Notes under the pieces: model-generated
What the model was told of the DNA's origin: nothing
Seen by the model: the letters and a program-made list of their open reading frames with translations, nothing else
Database searches by the model: none
Shown here: piece by piece, positions 34,943 through 44,299 of the stretch
Numbering within the stretch: position 1 is the first letter of the stretch
Layout: the number at the start of each line of letters is the position of its first letter
Position numbers and translations under genes: made by a program
Source: an uncultured Verrucomicrobiota bacterium
GTDB taxonomy: Bacteria; Verrucomicrobiota; Kiritimatiellia; CAIQIC01; Lenti-01
DNA: 64,000 bases
Direction of reading: 5' to 3'
NCBI GenBank assembly: GCA_937872095.1
Contig: CALMNW010000076.1
Span: forward strand, 1-64,000

Positions 34943-35920
34943 TCAGAACTTCCAGACCAGCGCCGTCTTCGTCGTCACGTCGTTGGCGACCTTGTCTTCC
35001 GCCGGCTGGTTGTCGTAGGCGTCTTCAACGGAAAACCGCAGGTCGAGATTGCCCGTCAGCACGGCTTCCAGCCCGACCTCGGCGTTGACGAAATAGACGG
35101 CCGAATCTTCGACGTTCTGGACCCACTCCGCCGATTGCCAGAGCTGCAGGTTGTCCGCGACCAGGATTTCCAGATACTCGGCGACGCGACCGGCCATGAA
35201 CCCCTCTTTTTCGCCGCCTTTCTTTTCGGCGACGTAGCCGGGACCCGCTTCCGCGCTCAGCACGATCCATTCCGACCAGACGAAATGGCGACCGAGCGAC
35301 AAGCTGCCCCGGACGCGATAGGACAAATCGGCGATCTCGTCGTGGCGCGCGTTGCCGTCCAGCGCGGCGTAGTTCCGTTCCGTCAGCTTGTGCTGATATT
35401 TAGCTTCGGCGGTGGCGTTGGCGGCATCGGTTTCGCCGTCGCTTTCGCCGTAGCGTCCGCCGATTTCCATGAACAAGTAGTTTTCCTCGGTCTCTTTGGC
35501 GGCGCCGACCGAGCCGTCGTACCGCAGGATGTCGCGGTTGCCGCTCGCCGTGCTCAAGCCCGCCTCGATGCTCCGCTTCCAGGCCCCCTTTTCCTTTTTC
35601 GCGGACTTCTTCGCCGGCATTTTGTTCACGCGCCCCGCCATGCCGAACCGCGAGCTGCCCGCCCCCTGAAAGGCCTCCTTCATGTCGGAACCGCGATAGA
35701 CCGGTTTCGGTTTCGCCGGCTCCTCGGGCTCGGGCTCGACGACCGGAGCGACTTCGACGGGAGCCGCCGCCGGTTCTTCCGCCGGTGCCGCCGGGGTTTC
35801 CGCCGCGACGGGCTCGCTGTTCGTAGCCGCGGCCTCGTCGGCCCATGCCGCGGCGCCCCAGCCGACGATCCCCATGCAAACCAGCCCGATCCAGTCCTTC
35901 TTCGCAAACCATGATTTCAT
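34943..35920 (-). CDS. DUF481 family outer-membrane protein
   Basis: Protein of 325 residues. A signal peptide (MKSWFAKKDWIGLVCMGIVGWGAAAWA) is followed by a Pro/Glu/Ala-rich linker (about 28-80) and a C-terminal beta-barrel-like domain (GNRDILRYDGSVGAAKETEENYLFMEIGG and alternating strands), ending in a terminal Phe (TTKTALVWKF) as in outer-membrane proteins. The DUF481/YdiY type is the best match. Start ATG 35920, with a TACCTT box 9 nt upstream and no Shine-Dalgarno. Confidence 0.78.
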   Translation of the reverse strand: MKSWFAKKDWIGLVCMGIVGWGAAAWADEAAATNSEPVAAETPAAPAEEPAAAPVEVAPVVEPEPEEPAKPKPVYRGSDMKEAFQGAGSSRFGMAGRVNKMPAKKSAKKEKGAWKRSIEAGLSTASGNRDILRYDGSVGAAKETEENYLFMEIGGRYGESDGETDAANATAEAKYQHKLTERNYAALDGNARHDEIADLSYRVRGSLSLGRHFVWSEWIVLSAEAGPGYVAEKKGGEKEGFMAGRVAEYLEILVADNLQLWQSAEWVQNVEDSAVYFVNAEVGLEAVLTGNLDLRFSVEDAYDNQPAEDKVANDVTTKTALVWKF

Positions 35921-35980
35921 AGGCCGCGCAAGGTACGCGGAAAAGAGGAACGGCGTCAATCCGAACCGGCGTTCCCGCCG

Positions 35981-37576
35981 CTATTGCACCGGCGAACCGG
36001 ATTCCGGACCGGAGACGACGAACACGTCGTCCATGGAATTGGTGTGGCCCCGGGAAGGATCGAAGCGGTTGTGCCAGATCAACCGATCCCCCTCGATCCG
36101 CACGCCGCATTCGGCGTCGTGCAAGACCCGGATTCCGGCGTTCTTTTGCCCGGCGGCCAATTGCGCCATGCCGATGAAGGTAAAGCCGCGCGCCAGCTGG
36201 GCATTACCGTTGCGGGCATAGGCATCCAAGCCGACGGCCGTCGGCGCGGGGAGAGATCGGCGCCACGACGTCGTGTCGATCAGCAGGATTTTCTTGCCGC
36301 TCCAGGTCTCCGCGGTTTGCCGGAGTTGCGCGTAAATGGCTTGGTTCCATTCGCCGGCCTGCCGGAAGCTTTCGGCGGTGCCTTGGTTGGACGCCATGGC
36401 CAGCACGGCCGGCACCAGCAGCAGCGGAGCCCAGGCCCGGAAGGGCAGACGCCCCAAGGTCCAAGCCGCCAGCAAGCTGATGCCGATGGCCGGCAGCACG
36501 TTCAGCCGCGGAGCCGTATACGATGCAACGCAGATCGCCGCCGCCGCCGCCGCCCAAGCCAAACCGAATCCCGCCACCTGCATTTCGGCGAAGGGTTCCG
36601 GCGCGGTCTTTTTCCCGTCCGCCGCGGCCAGCCGTCGAATTCCCCAGCCCACCCCCAGCACGGCGAGCACGTCGCCGACGGCCAGCAGGCGGAACGTCCA
36701 GGGCGAAAGCGCGGCGAAACTCCGGAGACCGGACCGCATGGCCCCGAACAAATGATCGCCCGCCCACCAGCGAATGATTTCGCGCAGATTCCAGCCCACG
36801 CCCCACAGCGTCACGCCCGCCTGCATGTGCGGCGGATAATGCCAGACGTGGTTCAGGCCAAATGCGTTCGTGGTCCGCCACGCCGCGTAGAACAGGCAAA
36901 CGGCGCCGAACGGCGCCAGGCGCAGCAAGCCCTTGAGCGGCGCGCGACGCCACGCGATCAAGGCCAGAAAGGCTCCCGGCAGCAGGATGCCGGCTTCATA
37001 CGAAAACAGCCCTGCGCCGTACGCCAGCGCGGACAGCGCCAGCCGCCAAGCGCCGCCCCGGCGAAAATAGGCCACGCCCAGCCACCCGCTCAGCGCATAG
37101 GGCACCAGACCGCAGGCCACTTCGTTCAACACCTGCGTGGACCAATGGTAGGTTTCCGTCAAATTCGGCAACAAGGCGAAAACGGCGCCGGCCGCGAAGG
37201 CCATACCGCGGCGGCCGGTCAATTCCAGCGCCATTTTCATCAACGCCAGCAACAGCAGCGAATTGGCAGCCAACGACACCAGCGTCCAGATCCAGGCCCG
37301 CTCCCCGAACAGCCGATAGCCGACTTCCACCGCCAGCATGCTCAGCGGGCGGTTGGGATCTTGCAGGCCGATTTTCGCGGCGGCCGGCGTCGACGCATGG
37401 AACGAACTCCGCGCGGCGTTGGCCCAGTCGTCGGCCACCCAAACCGCCGACGGCGACGGCAGATAGCGGGACCCGAACTGCAGGAGCAGGGCGAACAGAA
37501 CCACCCCCCACCCCAGGCGGAAAACGCCGGCAGCCGCCGGTCGGCAAGCATCCGATTCCGCGCGCCCGTCGGTCAC
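35981..37576 (-). CDS. GT-C-like polytopic glycosyltransferase
   Basis: A 531-residue inner-membrane protein with about 11 hydrophobic helices. The first periplasmic loop carries an acidic DDW motif (VWVADDWANAARSSF) and PNRPLS, features of GT-C enzymes that use polyprenyl-phosphate sugars, such as ArnT or PMT. A soluble C-terminal region follows. Start GTG 37576 overlaps the stop of the flippase-like gene (GTGA). Last gene of the 44.2-36.0 kb envelope cluster, in the position that ArnT would occupy. Sugar and acceptor are unknown. Confidence 0.75.
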   Translation of the reverse strand: MTDGRAESDACRPAAAGVFRLGWGVVLFALLLQFGSRYLPSPSAVWVADDWANAARSSFHASTPAAAKIGLQDPNRPLSMLAVEVGYRLFGERAWIWTLVSLAANSLLLLALMKMALELTGRRGMAFAAGAVFALLPNLTETYHWSTQVLNEVACGLVPYALSGWLGVAYFRRGGAWRLALSALAYGAGLFSYEAGILLPGAFLALIAWRRAPLKGLLRLAPFGAVCLFYAAWRTTNAFGLNHVWHYPPHMQAGVTLWGVGWNLREIIRWWAGDHLFGAMRSGLRSFAALSPWTFRLLAVGDVLAVLGVGWGIRRLAAADGKKTAPEPFAEMQVAGFGLAWAAAAAAICVASYTAPRLNVLPAIGISLLAAWTLGRLPFRAWAPLLLVPAVLAMASNQGTAESFRQAGEWNQAIYAQLRQTAETWSGKKILLIDTTSWRRSLPAPTAVGLDAYARNGNAQLARGFTFIGMAQLAAGQKNAGIRVLHDAECGVRIEGDRLIWHNRFDPSRGHTNSMDDVFVVSGPESGSPVQ

Positions 37577-38592
37577 GGCCCGTCCCTGGTTTCGGGAACC
37601 CGGGCAGCGACCTCCGACTTCAAGCCGCGCAAGGAGATGCCTTCGCGGGCGAGGAAGTAGGAACCCAAACCGGCGTTGGCGATCATGTTCAGCGCGTGGG
37701 TGCCGAGGGCATACGCCAATGCGGCATTTCGATCCGGAATCCACGGCGAAAGCGCAAGAACCGCCAGATAATGGTAAACGCCGACGTAGCCCGGCGAAGA
37801 CGGAATCGCGGACCCGAGATTGACGACGACCAAAACGAAAAACGCTCCGTGCCAGGGAACGGCCAAATGGAAAGCGCGGGTCCAGACCCAAACCGTCGTT
37901 CCGGCCAAACTGCCGCCCAACGCGCACAGGGCGGCCACCAGCAACAGGCGAGCAGGCCGGCGCAACACGCTTGCGCCGGCGGAAAAGCCCTGGACCAGCG
38001 CCATGATCTTTTCCGCCAAGCGGTGCGGCATGATGCGGGTCAGCACCGCGGTAAACCGAGGCAGCCGTTCCTGGTGAAAAGCCAAAAACACGAGAAACAA
38101 CAACGCGCCGATCCCGCCGACGGCCACGGAAGCCAAGGCCGTCTGGATGACCGGCGGAATGTCCATCGCCAGCGCCACGATGAGGATGATGCTGATCAAG
38201 GTCAGGAGATCGAACACGCGGCCCATCGCGATGCTTCCCAGCGCACGGCTGATCCCGAGACCTTTTTTCCGTCCGATCAGCGTGGCCCGAGCCAATTCCC
38301 CCAACCGGAAAGGCAACACGGTATTGGCCAGAAATCCGATGCAGATATACGCGAAGGTGTCCCGCACCCGCAGGCCGGGAGCCGGCGAGAGCAGCACGCG
38401 CCAGCCCGTCGCGCTCACGCCCCAGCCCGCCACCAGAAGCACGACGCCCAGCAGCAACAAATCCGGCCGGGCGGCCCGCCAGGCGGCCCACACGTCCGGC
38501 CAATGGATGTTGCGCACGGCCAAGAACAAAAAGGCCACGCTGATGAGGAGGCCGATCCACACCTGCCAATACGTTGAAAAGCGCCGTTTCAC
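37573..38592 (-). CDS. LPG-synthase-TM (AglD/YbhN-like) membrane protein
   Basis: A 339-residue protein with about 8 transmembrane helices and the family-typical segments GFLANTVLPFRLGELARATLIG and VVNLGSAIPSSPGYVGVYHY. Members of this UPF0104/flippase-like group are thought to move or modify polyprenyl-linked glycolipids. It lies between the GT2 gene (8 nt upstream) and the GT-C gene (4-nt overlap), so a role in lipid-linked sugar transport is reasonable but unproven. Confidence 0.88.
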   Translation of the reverse strand: MKRRFSTYWQVWIGLLISVAFLFLAVRNIHWPDVWAAWRAARPDLLLLGVVLLVAGWGVSATGWRVLLSPAPGLRVRDTFAYICIGFLANTVLPFRLGELARATLIGRKKGLGISRALGSIAMGRVFDLLTLISIILIVALAMDIPPVIQTALASVAVGGIGALLFLVFLAFHQERLPRFTAVLTRIMPHRLAEKIMALVQGFSAGASVLRRPARLLLVAALCALGGSLAGTTVWVWTRAFHLAVPWHGAFFVLVVVNLGSAIPSSPGYVGVYHYLAVLALSPWIPDRNAALAYALGTHALNMIANAGLGSYFLAREGISLRGLKSEVAARVPETRDGP

Positions 38593-38600
38593 GTTTTAGG

Positions 38601-39368
38601 CTAATTCGAATCGGCCGGACGCGCCGGAACCGCGCCGGAACCGAACCTTCCGAACATTTTCGCGCGGAACAATCTCAGGCGGAGCAGCAGCGTCTCCAGG
38701 ATGACTTTCAAGATCGAACGCCACGTGGCCATCTTCGACTGGCCGCTCAACCGGGGCAAGACGTGCATTTGCCCGCGCGCGATGCGACAGCCGCGCGCCA
38801 CGCATTGCATGATGATTTCCAGATTCAGCAGCGGCGTGTTGGACGTCATCGCCAGATCCTTCAGCACGTCGCGCCGCACGACGTAGATGCCTTCCATCCC
38901 GGAAAGATCGAACCCCACCAGCAGATTGGTCAGGCAATGATAGGCCTTGGAAAACAACTGCCGTTTTCCGCTGCCGGGCTGGCGTTGCCGGGCGCTGACG
39001 ACCAGATCCATGCCGGGGGTCAATTTCAACAATTCGATCACGTCGGAAACCGGCACCTCGCCGTCGGCGCAGGTGGCCACCACCCACTGGCCTCGCGCCG
39101 CCGCGTACCCCGTCCGGAGCGCCGCGCCGATGCCGCGGTTCTCGGGATGGCGCAATACGCGCACGTTGGGATATCGGGCCCCATAGACCTCGGCCCGGGC
39201 ACCGGTCTCGTCCCGGCTGCCGTCGTCCACCACGACGATCTCAAAAGGCCCGATCGCCGCTTCGGCGGACAAGACCCGCAATGTGTCTTCCAAAACCGGC
39301 CCGACATTGCCTTCTTCGTTGAAGGCGGGGATGACCACGCTCAGATGGATTTCGCTGGAAACGTTCAT
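38601..39368 (-). CDS. family 2 glycosyltransferase, DPM/ArnC-like
   Basis: A 255-residue cytosolic GT-A enzyme: LSVVIPAFNEEGNVGPVL, IVVVDDGSRDETG and HPENRGIGAALRTGYAAARG. The usual DAD metal motif reads CADGE, so metal coordination may differ. No C-terminal membrane helices are seen, as in bacterial dolichol-phosphate-mannose-synthase-like enzymes. Start ATG 39368 (MNVSSEIHLS). It is followed 8 nt later by the flippase-like gene. Confidence 0.88.
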   Translation of the reverse strand: MNVSSEIHLSVVIPAFNEEGNVGPVLEDTLRVLSAEAAIGPFEIVVVDDGSRDETGARAEVYGARYPNVRVLRHPENRGIGAALRTGYAAARGQWVVATCADGEVPVSDVIELLKLTPGMDLVVSARQRQPGSGKRQLFSKAYHCLTNLLVGFDLSGMEGIYVVRRDVLKDLAMTSNTPLLNLEIIMQCVARGCRIARGQMHVLPRLSGQSKMATWRSILKVILETLLLRLRLFRAKMFGRFGSGAVPARPADSN

Positions 39369-39493
39369 GGGTTGGATAGGGTTTTTACACCTTGCCCCTC
39401 CCTCATCCAATACTAATTTCAGCCGCCGCAAGCGGCAGCCCGCGGAAAAACCGGGCCGGACCGCAACCAGGGGGGCCTGCGGCGCGCCGACGT

Positions 39494-40261
39494 TCAGCCC
39501 GCATCCCCGCGGGACAGCGCCGAACGCAGGCCGATTTCATAATCCGCAAACAGGGCCTTGATCCCTTCGGCCCCGATATTGAACAGCGCATCCAAGGAAG
39601 ACAATCCATTGATGAATTCACCCTGGGGCTGGGCATATGGATGTTCCCCGAGATAGGCGAAAATCCGGCTGTACAACAGCGCCACTCCGGCCGCCCGGTA
39701 TTCCTCTTCGCTCTGGTAACCGGCCGCCACCGTGCCGCTGTAATAGACTTGCCCCCCGAAATGCCGGACCAGATTGAGGTTGTATTCCGACTTCTGCCCT
39801 TGGACCGGCAAGGCGCTGGAGCGCACCACCTGGGTTGGGCACTCCAGCAATTCCATGAACAAGCGGATCCCTTTTTCGATCACGTCGGTCAACGATTCCA
39901 TGCCGACCACTTCTCCGAACATCCGTTCGACGGCGGGGAAATAGCGGCTGAAATACGGCGCCCCCCGGTAGGCCTCGGTCATCTTGACCAAATGCTTCCG
40001 GCGCCAGTCCTGCGAATGGTCTACGCGGATGTCCTTGATGAGCTCGAAATCGCTGTGCTTCTTCAGCGGCATGATGAGGTAGTCGGATTCGCCGGGAGCA
40101 TGCGGCTTGCGGATCAGCACCCGCTTGATGAAACTCTTTTTGGTGAACTGCACGTTGTCGTGGAGGATGAACACGTCGCTGAACCAGATTTTGTGCAGAT
40201 AGCCCAGCCAGGGCAGGTAGCACGGCTGGTGAATCGCAACGATTTTGGGTTTGGGATCCAT
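39494..40261 (-). CDS. WbqC family protein
   Basis: Protein of 255 residues beginning KIVAIHQPCYLPWLGYLHKI, the opening signature of the WbqC family, with DNVQFTKKSFIKR further on and SSALPVQGQKSEYNLNLVRH in the middle. WbqC proteins occur in O-antigen and amino-sugar clusters and are often paired with DegT aminotransferases; the precise reaction is not settled. The start follows the DegT stop by 1 nt. Confidence 0.92.
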   Translation of the reverse strand: MDPKPKIVAIHQPCYLPWLGYLHKIWFSDVFILHDNVQFTKKSFIKRVLIRKPHAPGESDYLIMPLKKHSDFELIKDIRVDHSQDWRRKHLVKMTEAYRGAPYFSRYFPAVERMFGEVVGMESLTDVIEKGIRLFMELLECPTQVVRSSALPVQGQKSEYNLNLVRHFGGQVYYSGTVAAGYQSEEEYRAAGVALLYSRIFAYLGEHPYAQPQGEFINGLSSLDALFNIGAEGIKALFADYEIGLRSALSRGDAG

Positions 40262-40262
40262 C

Positions 40263-41336
40263 TCAAAGATCTCCCCCGGTCAGCCCGCCGGCTGCCGCCA
40301 GCGATTCCTTCAGCCCGGACGCCAGCCACCGGACTTCGTCGTCGGTCAATGCGGGATACGCGGGAATCGTCAAAATGCGCGCCATCAAGTGTTGGGCATT
40401 CGGAAAGGAAGCCGGATTTTCCGCCACCCAGTGGAACTCCGTCGAGCACGGCACGTCCCGGATGCGCGCCTCCTCCAGCACGCGGTCGCGGACGGCCGGC
40501 GGCAACAGAAGCGCCAATTTGAAATACACGGCCCCCTCGATCGGGTGCAGGGCCCGGAAAGAGCGCTCCCCCGCCTCACTGAAAACATCCAGAAGTTGAC
40601 GGGCGATCGTTCGCCGGCGCGCGAGAAACCGCGGCAATTTCTTCAACTGGGACCGCCCCACGGCGGCGTTCAGGTTCTGCATCTTGTAGTTGAACCGCAT
40701 CTGCTGGTCGTTGCGATGGCGATAATAGCGCAGTTCCCTGGCGCGATCCGCGAGGGCGGGATCGGCCGAGCAGACCGCGCCGCCATCCACCGACGTCATC
40801 AGCTTCGTGGCATAGAAGGAAAAAATGGCGGCGGTGCCGAGCGATCCCACCGGCCGGCCGGCCCACGCCGCCCCGATCGCCTGGGCGCAATCTTCGACAA
40901 CGGGAATTCCCAAAGCGCCCAATGCCGGGATGTCGGCCGGGATTCCGGTATGGTGCGGCGCGACGATCGCCTTGGTGCGCGACGTCGCGGCCGCCCGGAC
41001 GGCATCCGCGGAAAGATTGGCATCCTCGCGATTGACGTCGGCAAAAACCGGACGGGCGCCCACGGCCCAAACGGCATTTCGCATCGCCGGACAAGTGGAT
41101 AGGCAGGGCAGGATCACCTCGTCGCCCTTCCCGACGCCCAGTGCCGCCAAGGCGAGATGCAACGCCGCAAACCCCGAACTGACCGCCACGGCATTCGCAA
41201 CCCCGACGGTCGAAGCCAATTCCTCTTCGAAGCAGGCAATCTCGTCCCCATCCGCGATCTGGCCGGAATCGAACACCCGGTTCATCGCCTGGCGATCGTC
41301 TTCCTCCAGGCAGGGCTTGGCGCTTGCAATAGTCAC
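40263..41336 (-). CDS. DegT/DnrJ/EryC1/StrS sugar aminotransferase
   Basis: A 357-residue PLP-dependent enzyme that adds an amino group to a nucleotide-activated keto-sugar. The PLP-Lys is K178 in SFYATKLMTSVDGG; VVEDCAQAIGAAW (D149) and the substrate loop YKMQNLNAAVGRSQLKK are present. It occupies the role of ArnB in the surrounding cluster: downstream of the SDR, LpxC-like and formyltransferase genes and directly before wbqC. Confidence 0.93.
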   Translation of the reverse strand: MTIASAKPCLEEDDRQAMNRVFDSGQIADGDEIACFEEELASTVGVANAVAVSSGFAALHLALAALGVGKGDEVILPCLSTCPAMRNAVWAVGARPVFADVNREDANLSADAVRAAATSRTKAIVAPHHTGIPADIPALGALGIPVVEDCAQAIGAAWAGRPVGSLGTAAIFSFYATKLMTSVDGGAVCSADPALADRARELRYYRHRNDQQMRFNYKMQNLNAAVGRSQLKKLPRFLARRRTIARQLLDVFSEAGERSFRALHPIEGAVYFKLALLLPPAVRDRVLEEARIRDVPCSTEFHWVAENPASFPNAQHLMARILTIPAYPALTDDEVRWLASGLKESLAAAGGLTGGDL

Positions 41337-41451
41337 GGCTTACCCCCTGCGATTTCCGGCTGGCCGCTTTTTCGATTTCCGACTTTCCGAAACATATTCA
41401 TGACGTGCCGATGACAAACCTTGATGATGCCGTTGTTGGATCCTATCGCAT

Positions 41452-42300
41452 TCAGTGCAGGACCATTCCTGGGGCCATGGAAACTCCTTGGCCGTCATAA
41501 TCGGTTATTTCCAAGCACCGGCCATCGCCGCACACGACATACAACCGATCGTCCATGTTGACGACGGCACCGGGCAGCGAACCGCTCGTCTGAGAACTGA
41601 GCATGGCGCGTTTGATTCTATATTGCACGCCATTGTAATGGCTGTAGGCATAAATGGGTTCACGAGAAAGGGCACGAATAAACAAAAAGGTTTTCCGGGC
41701 AGGGACATGCCAGTTGATGCGACTGTCGTGAATGGTGCGGGCACGCCAAAAAATACTTTCTGAACCGATCACCGGGCGCGGGAGTTTGAACACCTCCCCC
41801 GACAACAAGAAATTTACCAGCTTCGGCACGGAACGATCTAGAAGCCCCTGGATTTCCTGCAGGGACATGCCATCGTTGATTTCGTGGATATCGATATGGA
41901 GGATTTCTCCCGCGTCGAATTTTTCGCTTATGCGGTGCATTGTCATGCCAACGCGCTTTTCATCGTTGATCAGCGCCCAGACACCGGCGTTTTTTCCCTT
42001 GTATTTCGGCAGGATGGCGCCATGCAGATTCACGGCAGCCAGGCGCGCCGCGTTGCATTCGGCGGCAAGAATGCGATAGGGGAACGAACTGCTGACCAGG
42101 TAATCATAGGATCCGGCGGTCAAGGCGACCGGCTGGTCCTTCAGACGTTCCATGCACGCGATGGCGCGTTCCCGACACATGCGTTCGATCAACGAGTTGT
42201 CTGCCCCTGCGGGGACGACGACGGCGAGGGATTCGGGATCGGGAAACGATCTCAACGCTAGCTCGCCCTGAGGGCCATTCAAAAATAGGATCGCTTTCAT
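41452..42300 (-). CDS. formyltransferase family protein (sugar N-formyltransferase-like)
   Basis: A 282-residue enzyme of the 10-formyltetrahydrofolate-dependent formyltransferase family. The catalytic triad is visible: N91 and H93 in AVNLHGAILPKYKGKNAG and D129 in SEKFDAGEILH. The N-terminal part is shorter than in methionyl-tRNA formyltransferase and the context is envelope sugar synthesis, so an amino-sugar nucleotide is the likely acceptor. Composition is somewhat AT-richer than the neighbours. Confidence 0.87.
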   Translation of the reverse strand: MKAILFLNGPQGELALRSFPDPESLAVVVPAGADNSLIERMCRERAIACMERLKDQPVALTAGSYDYLVSSSFPYRILAAECNAARLAAVNLHGAILPKYKGKNAGVWALINDEKRVGMTMHRISEKFDAGEILHIDIHEINDGMSLQEIQGLLDRSVPKLVNFLLSGEVFKLPRPVIGSESIFWRARTIHDSRINWHVPARKTFLFIRALSREPIYAYSHYNGVQYRIKRAMLSSQTSGSLPGAVVNMDDRLYVVCGDGRCLEITDYDGQGVSMAPGMVLH

Positions 42301-42362
42301 TGGATCAATGCCGATGAGAATGGAATGGTTCCATGTCGCTTCCTGAATCGCATGCCGCTTTG

Positions 42363-43238
42363 CTAGCCCAATAAATCGTTGTTTGCCAAGTGTTGCAGGA
42401 AAAGGTGATGGATCCTGTGTCCGGCCCGGACCGCGACGTACCGCCCGGTGAGCCGCCGCCCCAGCACCATCATGTCACCGATGAAATCGACGATCTTGTG
42501 CCGGGCAGCTTCTTGTGCCAGCTCCGGCGCACAGCCGGGCCGCAACAGCATGACCTGCTCTTGCACCGGCCCCAACAGGCTCCGCACCTGCTCCTTTTCC
42601 GATTCCACCAAGTAACTGCGGGCGCCAAGCAAATCCCGGCCGGGATCGGCTGCGTCTGCTTCGTATTCCCCGATCCCGATCGGCAGCCCGGGCAGATGCG
42701 GCCAGTGGAACATGGTAGAAACGGAAAACACATCGGCGGGAATTCCCAATATGTACCGCCCATCCGCCAAGGATGGAGTTGCCGTTTCTTCGCCCCGGGT
42801 GTTTTCCCGGTCCAGAAAAAAGACTGGTTTCCGCAAGGCGAATGGCCGCAACGGAACATCCTGCGGAGCCAAGCCGGCCCGCCGAAGGGCCTCAACGAAA
42901 GCACCGCACGTTCCGTGGCCGGTCATCGGCAGGCGGTCAGCCGCCATTTCGACGCGGACGTTGTCTACCCCGCACAGTGCCAGCGCCGCCAGTACATGTT
43001 CGGTATGGTGCACCCAGACGCCGCCGGCCTCCAGCGCCGTCCAACGCGGCATGCTGCGGAGATTCTCCGGCCGGCAACGCACCTCTGGCTGGCCCGGCAG
43101 ATCGGTGCGGACGAACACGATCCCGATTCCCGCGGCGACAGGATGGAATCGCACACGCGCGTGGACGTTTTGGTCCAGCGACAAGCCTTCCACCCATCCC
43201 GTTGAACCCCTCAGGGTTGTTTGCAGGGTTTTCGCCAC
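42363..43238 (-). CDS. LpxC-like zinc deacetylase
   Basis: A 291-residue member of the UDP-3-O-acyl-GlcNAc deacetylase family. Active-site residues are retained: E80-H81 in WVHHTEHVLAALALCGVDNV, H247/D251/D255 in RHKIVDFIGDMMVLG, and H274 in RAGHRIHHLF. The normally invariant MDGSA stretch reads MTGHGT (105-110). It is embedded among sugar-modifying genes rather than lpx genes, so it may be a paralogue with a new substrate, although it could also be the only LpxC of the organism. Confidence 0.85.
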   Translation of the reverse strand: MAKTLQTTLRGSTGWVEGLSLDQNVHARVRFHPVAAGIGIVFVRTDLPGQPEVRCRPENLRSMPRWTALEAGGVWVHHTEHVLAALALCGVDNVRVEMAADRLPMTGHGTCGAFVEALRRAGLAPQDVPLRPFALRKPVFFLDRENTRGEETATPSLADGRYILGIPADVFSVSTMFHWPHLPGLPIGIGEYEADAADPGRDLLGARSYLVESEKEQVRSLLGPVQEQVMLLRPGCAPELAQEAARHKIVDFIGDMMVLGRRLTGRYVAVRAGHRIHHLFLQHLANNDLLG

Positions 43239-43253
43239 TATTCAAACCCGATG

Positions 43254-44204
43254 CTACTGTTTCCGGTAAAAATCGGCCGTGCGCCGGATGCCCTCGTCCA
43301 GATCCACCTCGGACTCGAAGCCGATCAGGTCCCGCGCCTTGGCGACGTTCGGAATCCGCAGTTCCACGTCGGCGTAATCCTTGTAGACGAATTCGATCTT
43401 GGACTTCGAGTTCAGCACTCGGATCACCGTGTTGGCCAGGCCGTAGATGGTCGTGATCGCGCGCTGGTTGCCGATGTTGAACGACTCGCCGATCGCTTTC
43501 GGGTGCTCCATGCAAAGCAGGGTGCCGCGCACCATGTCGTCCACGAAACACCACGCCCGGATTTGCGTGCCGTCGCCGTTGATCGTGATCGTCTCGTTTT
43601 TCAGGGCCCGTTGGATGAACGTGCGCAGCGCGCCTTCGCCCACCTGGCCGGGGCCATAGACGTTGAACGGGCGGACCACCGCGACCGGCAGCCACTGGTG
43701 CTGGAAATACGCGATGGCCAGATGTTCCTCGGCCAGCTTGCTCACGGCGTAGGTCCAGCGCGCCTCGCCGACTTGGCCAATCGAGGTCTTGTCGAGTTCC
43801 GACGAACGGAACGCCGTGGTGCCGAACACTTCGCTCGTGGAGAAGCACACCACGCGATCGCAATGTTCGAGCTTGGAAGCCGCTTCCAGCACGTTGGCCG
43901 ATCCCACCATGTTCACGCGCATGGTGGCCACCGGGTTCTTCACCACCGTGTCGATGCCGGCGATGGCCGCGCAATGCACCACGATGTCGGCGTCCGCCAT
44001 CGCCTGCGCCAGCTTGTCGTAATCCAGCACGTCGCCCACCACCAACTGGAGGTTCGCGTGGTCCTTCCACGCCTTGCTCTGCAAGGCGTTGCGCGCGAGG
44101 TTGTCGTAGGCCACGATCTGGTTGTGTTCGATCAGCTTGCCGATCAGCGTGGACCCGATGAAACCGGCGCCGCCCGTGATGAATATCTTTTTGTTCTGAA
44201 TCAT
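43254..44204 (-). CDS. NAD-dependent SDR sugar epimerase/dehydratase
   Basis: A 316-residue extended [17 protein letters not shown] (NAD site, 10-18), STSEVFG (122-128), catalytic Y152-x3-K156 in [11 protein letters not shown], and [14 protein letters not shown]. It acts on a nucleotide sugar, probably as 4-epimerase, dehydratase or decarboxylase; the exact type cannot be fixed by eye. It is the first gene of the envelope cluster that runs down to 36.0 kb. ATG 44204 ([11 protein letters not shown]) is used. Confidence 0.9.
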   Translation of the reverse strand: MIQNKKIFITGGAGFIGSTLIGKLIEHNQIVAYDNLARNALQSKAWKDHANLQLVVGDVLDYDKLAQAMADADIVVHCAAIAGIDTVVKNPVATMRVNMVGSANVLEAASKLEHCDRVVCFSTSEVFGTTAFRSSELDKTSIGQVGEARWTYAVSKLAEEHLAIAYFQHQWLPVAVVRPFNVYGPGQVGEGALRTFIQRALKNETITINGDGTQIRAWCFVDDMVRGTLLCMEHPKAIGESFNIGNQRAITTIYGLANTVIRVLNSKSKIEFVYKDYADVELRIPNVAKARDLIGFESEVDLDEGIRRTADFYRKQ

Positions 44205-44299
44205 GATTCGACCTTTTCTCCGGACCGTCCCGACGAAAAATCGGAAGGCCAAAACCAAAAGGGAAGTATGCGCCGAAAGAACCCCGCTCAGCAATTCTT

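Noticed and set aside
42470-42904. 144-codon frame inside the LpxC-like gene
   Set aside because: Out-of-frame shadow with Cys/Arg/Trp-rich sequence.
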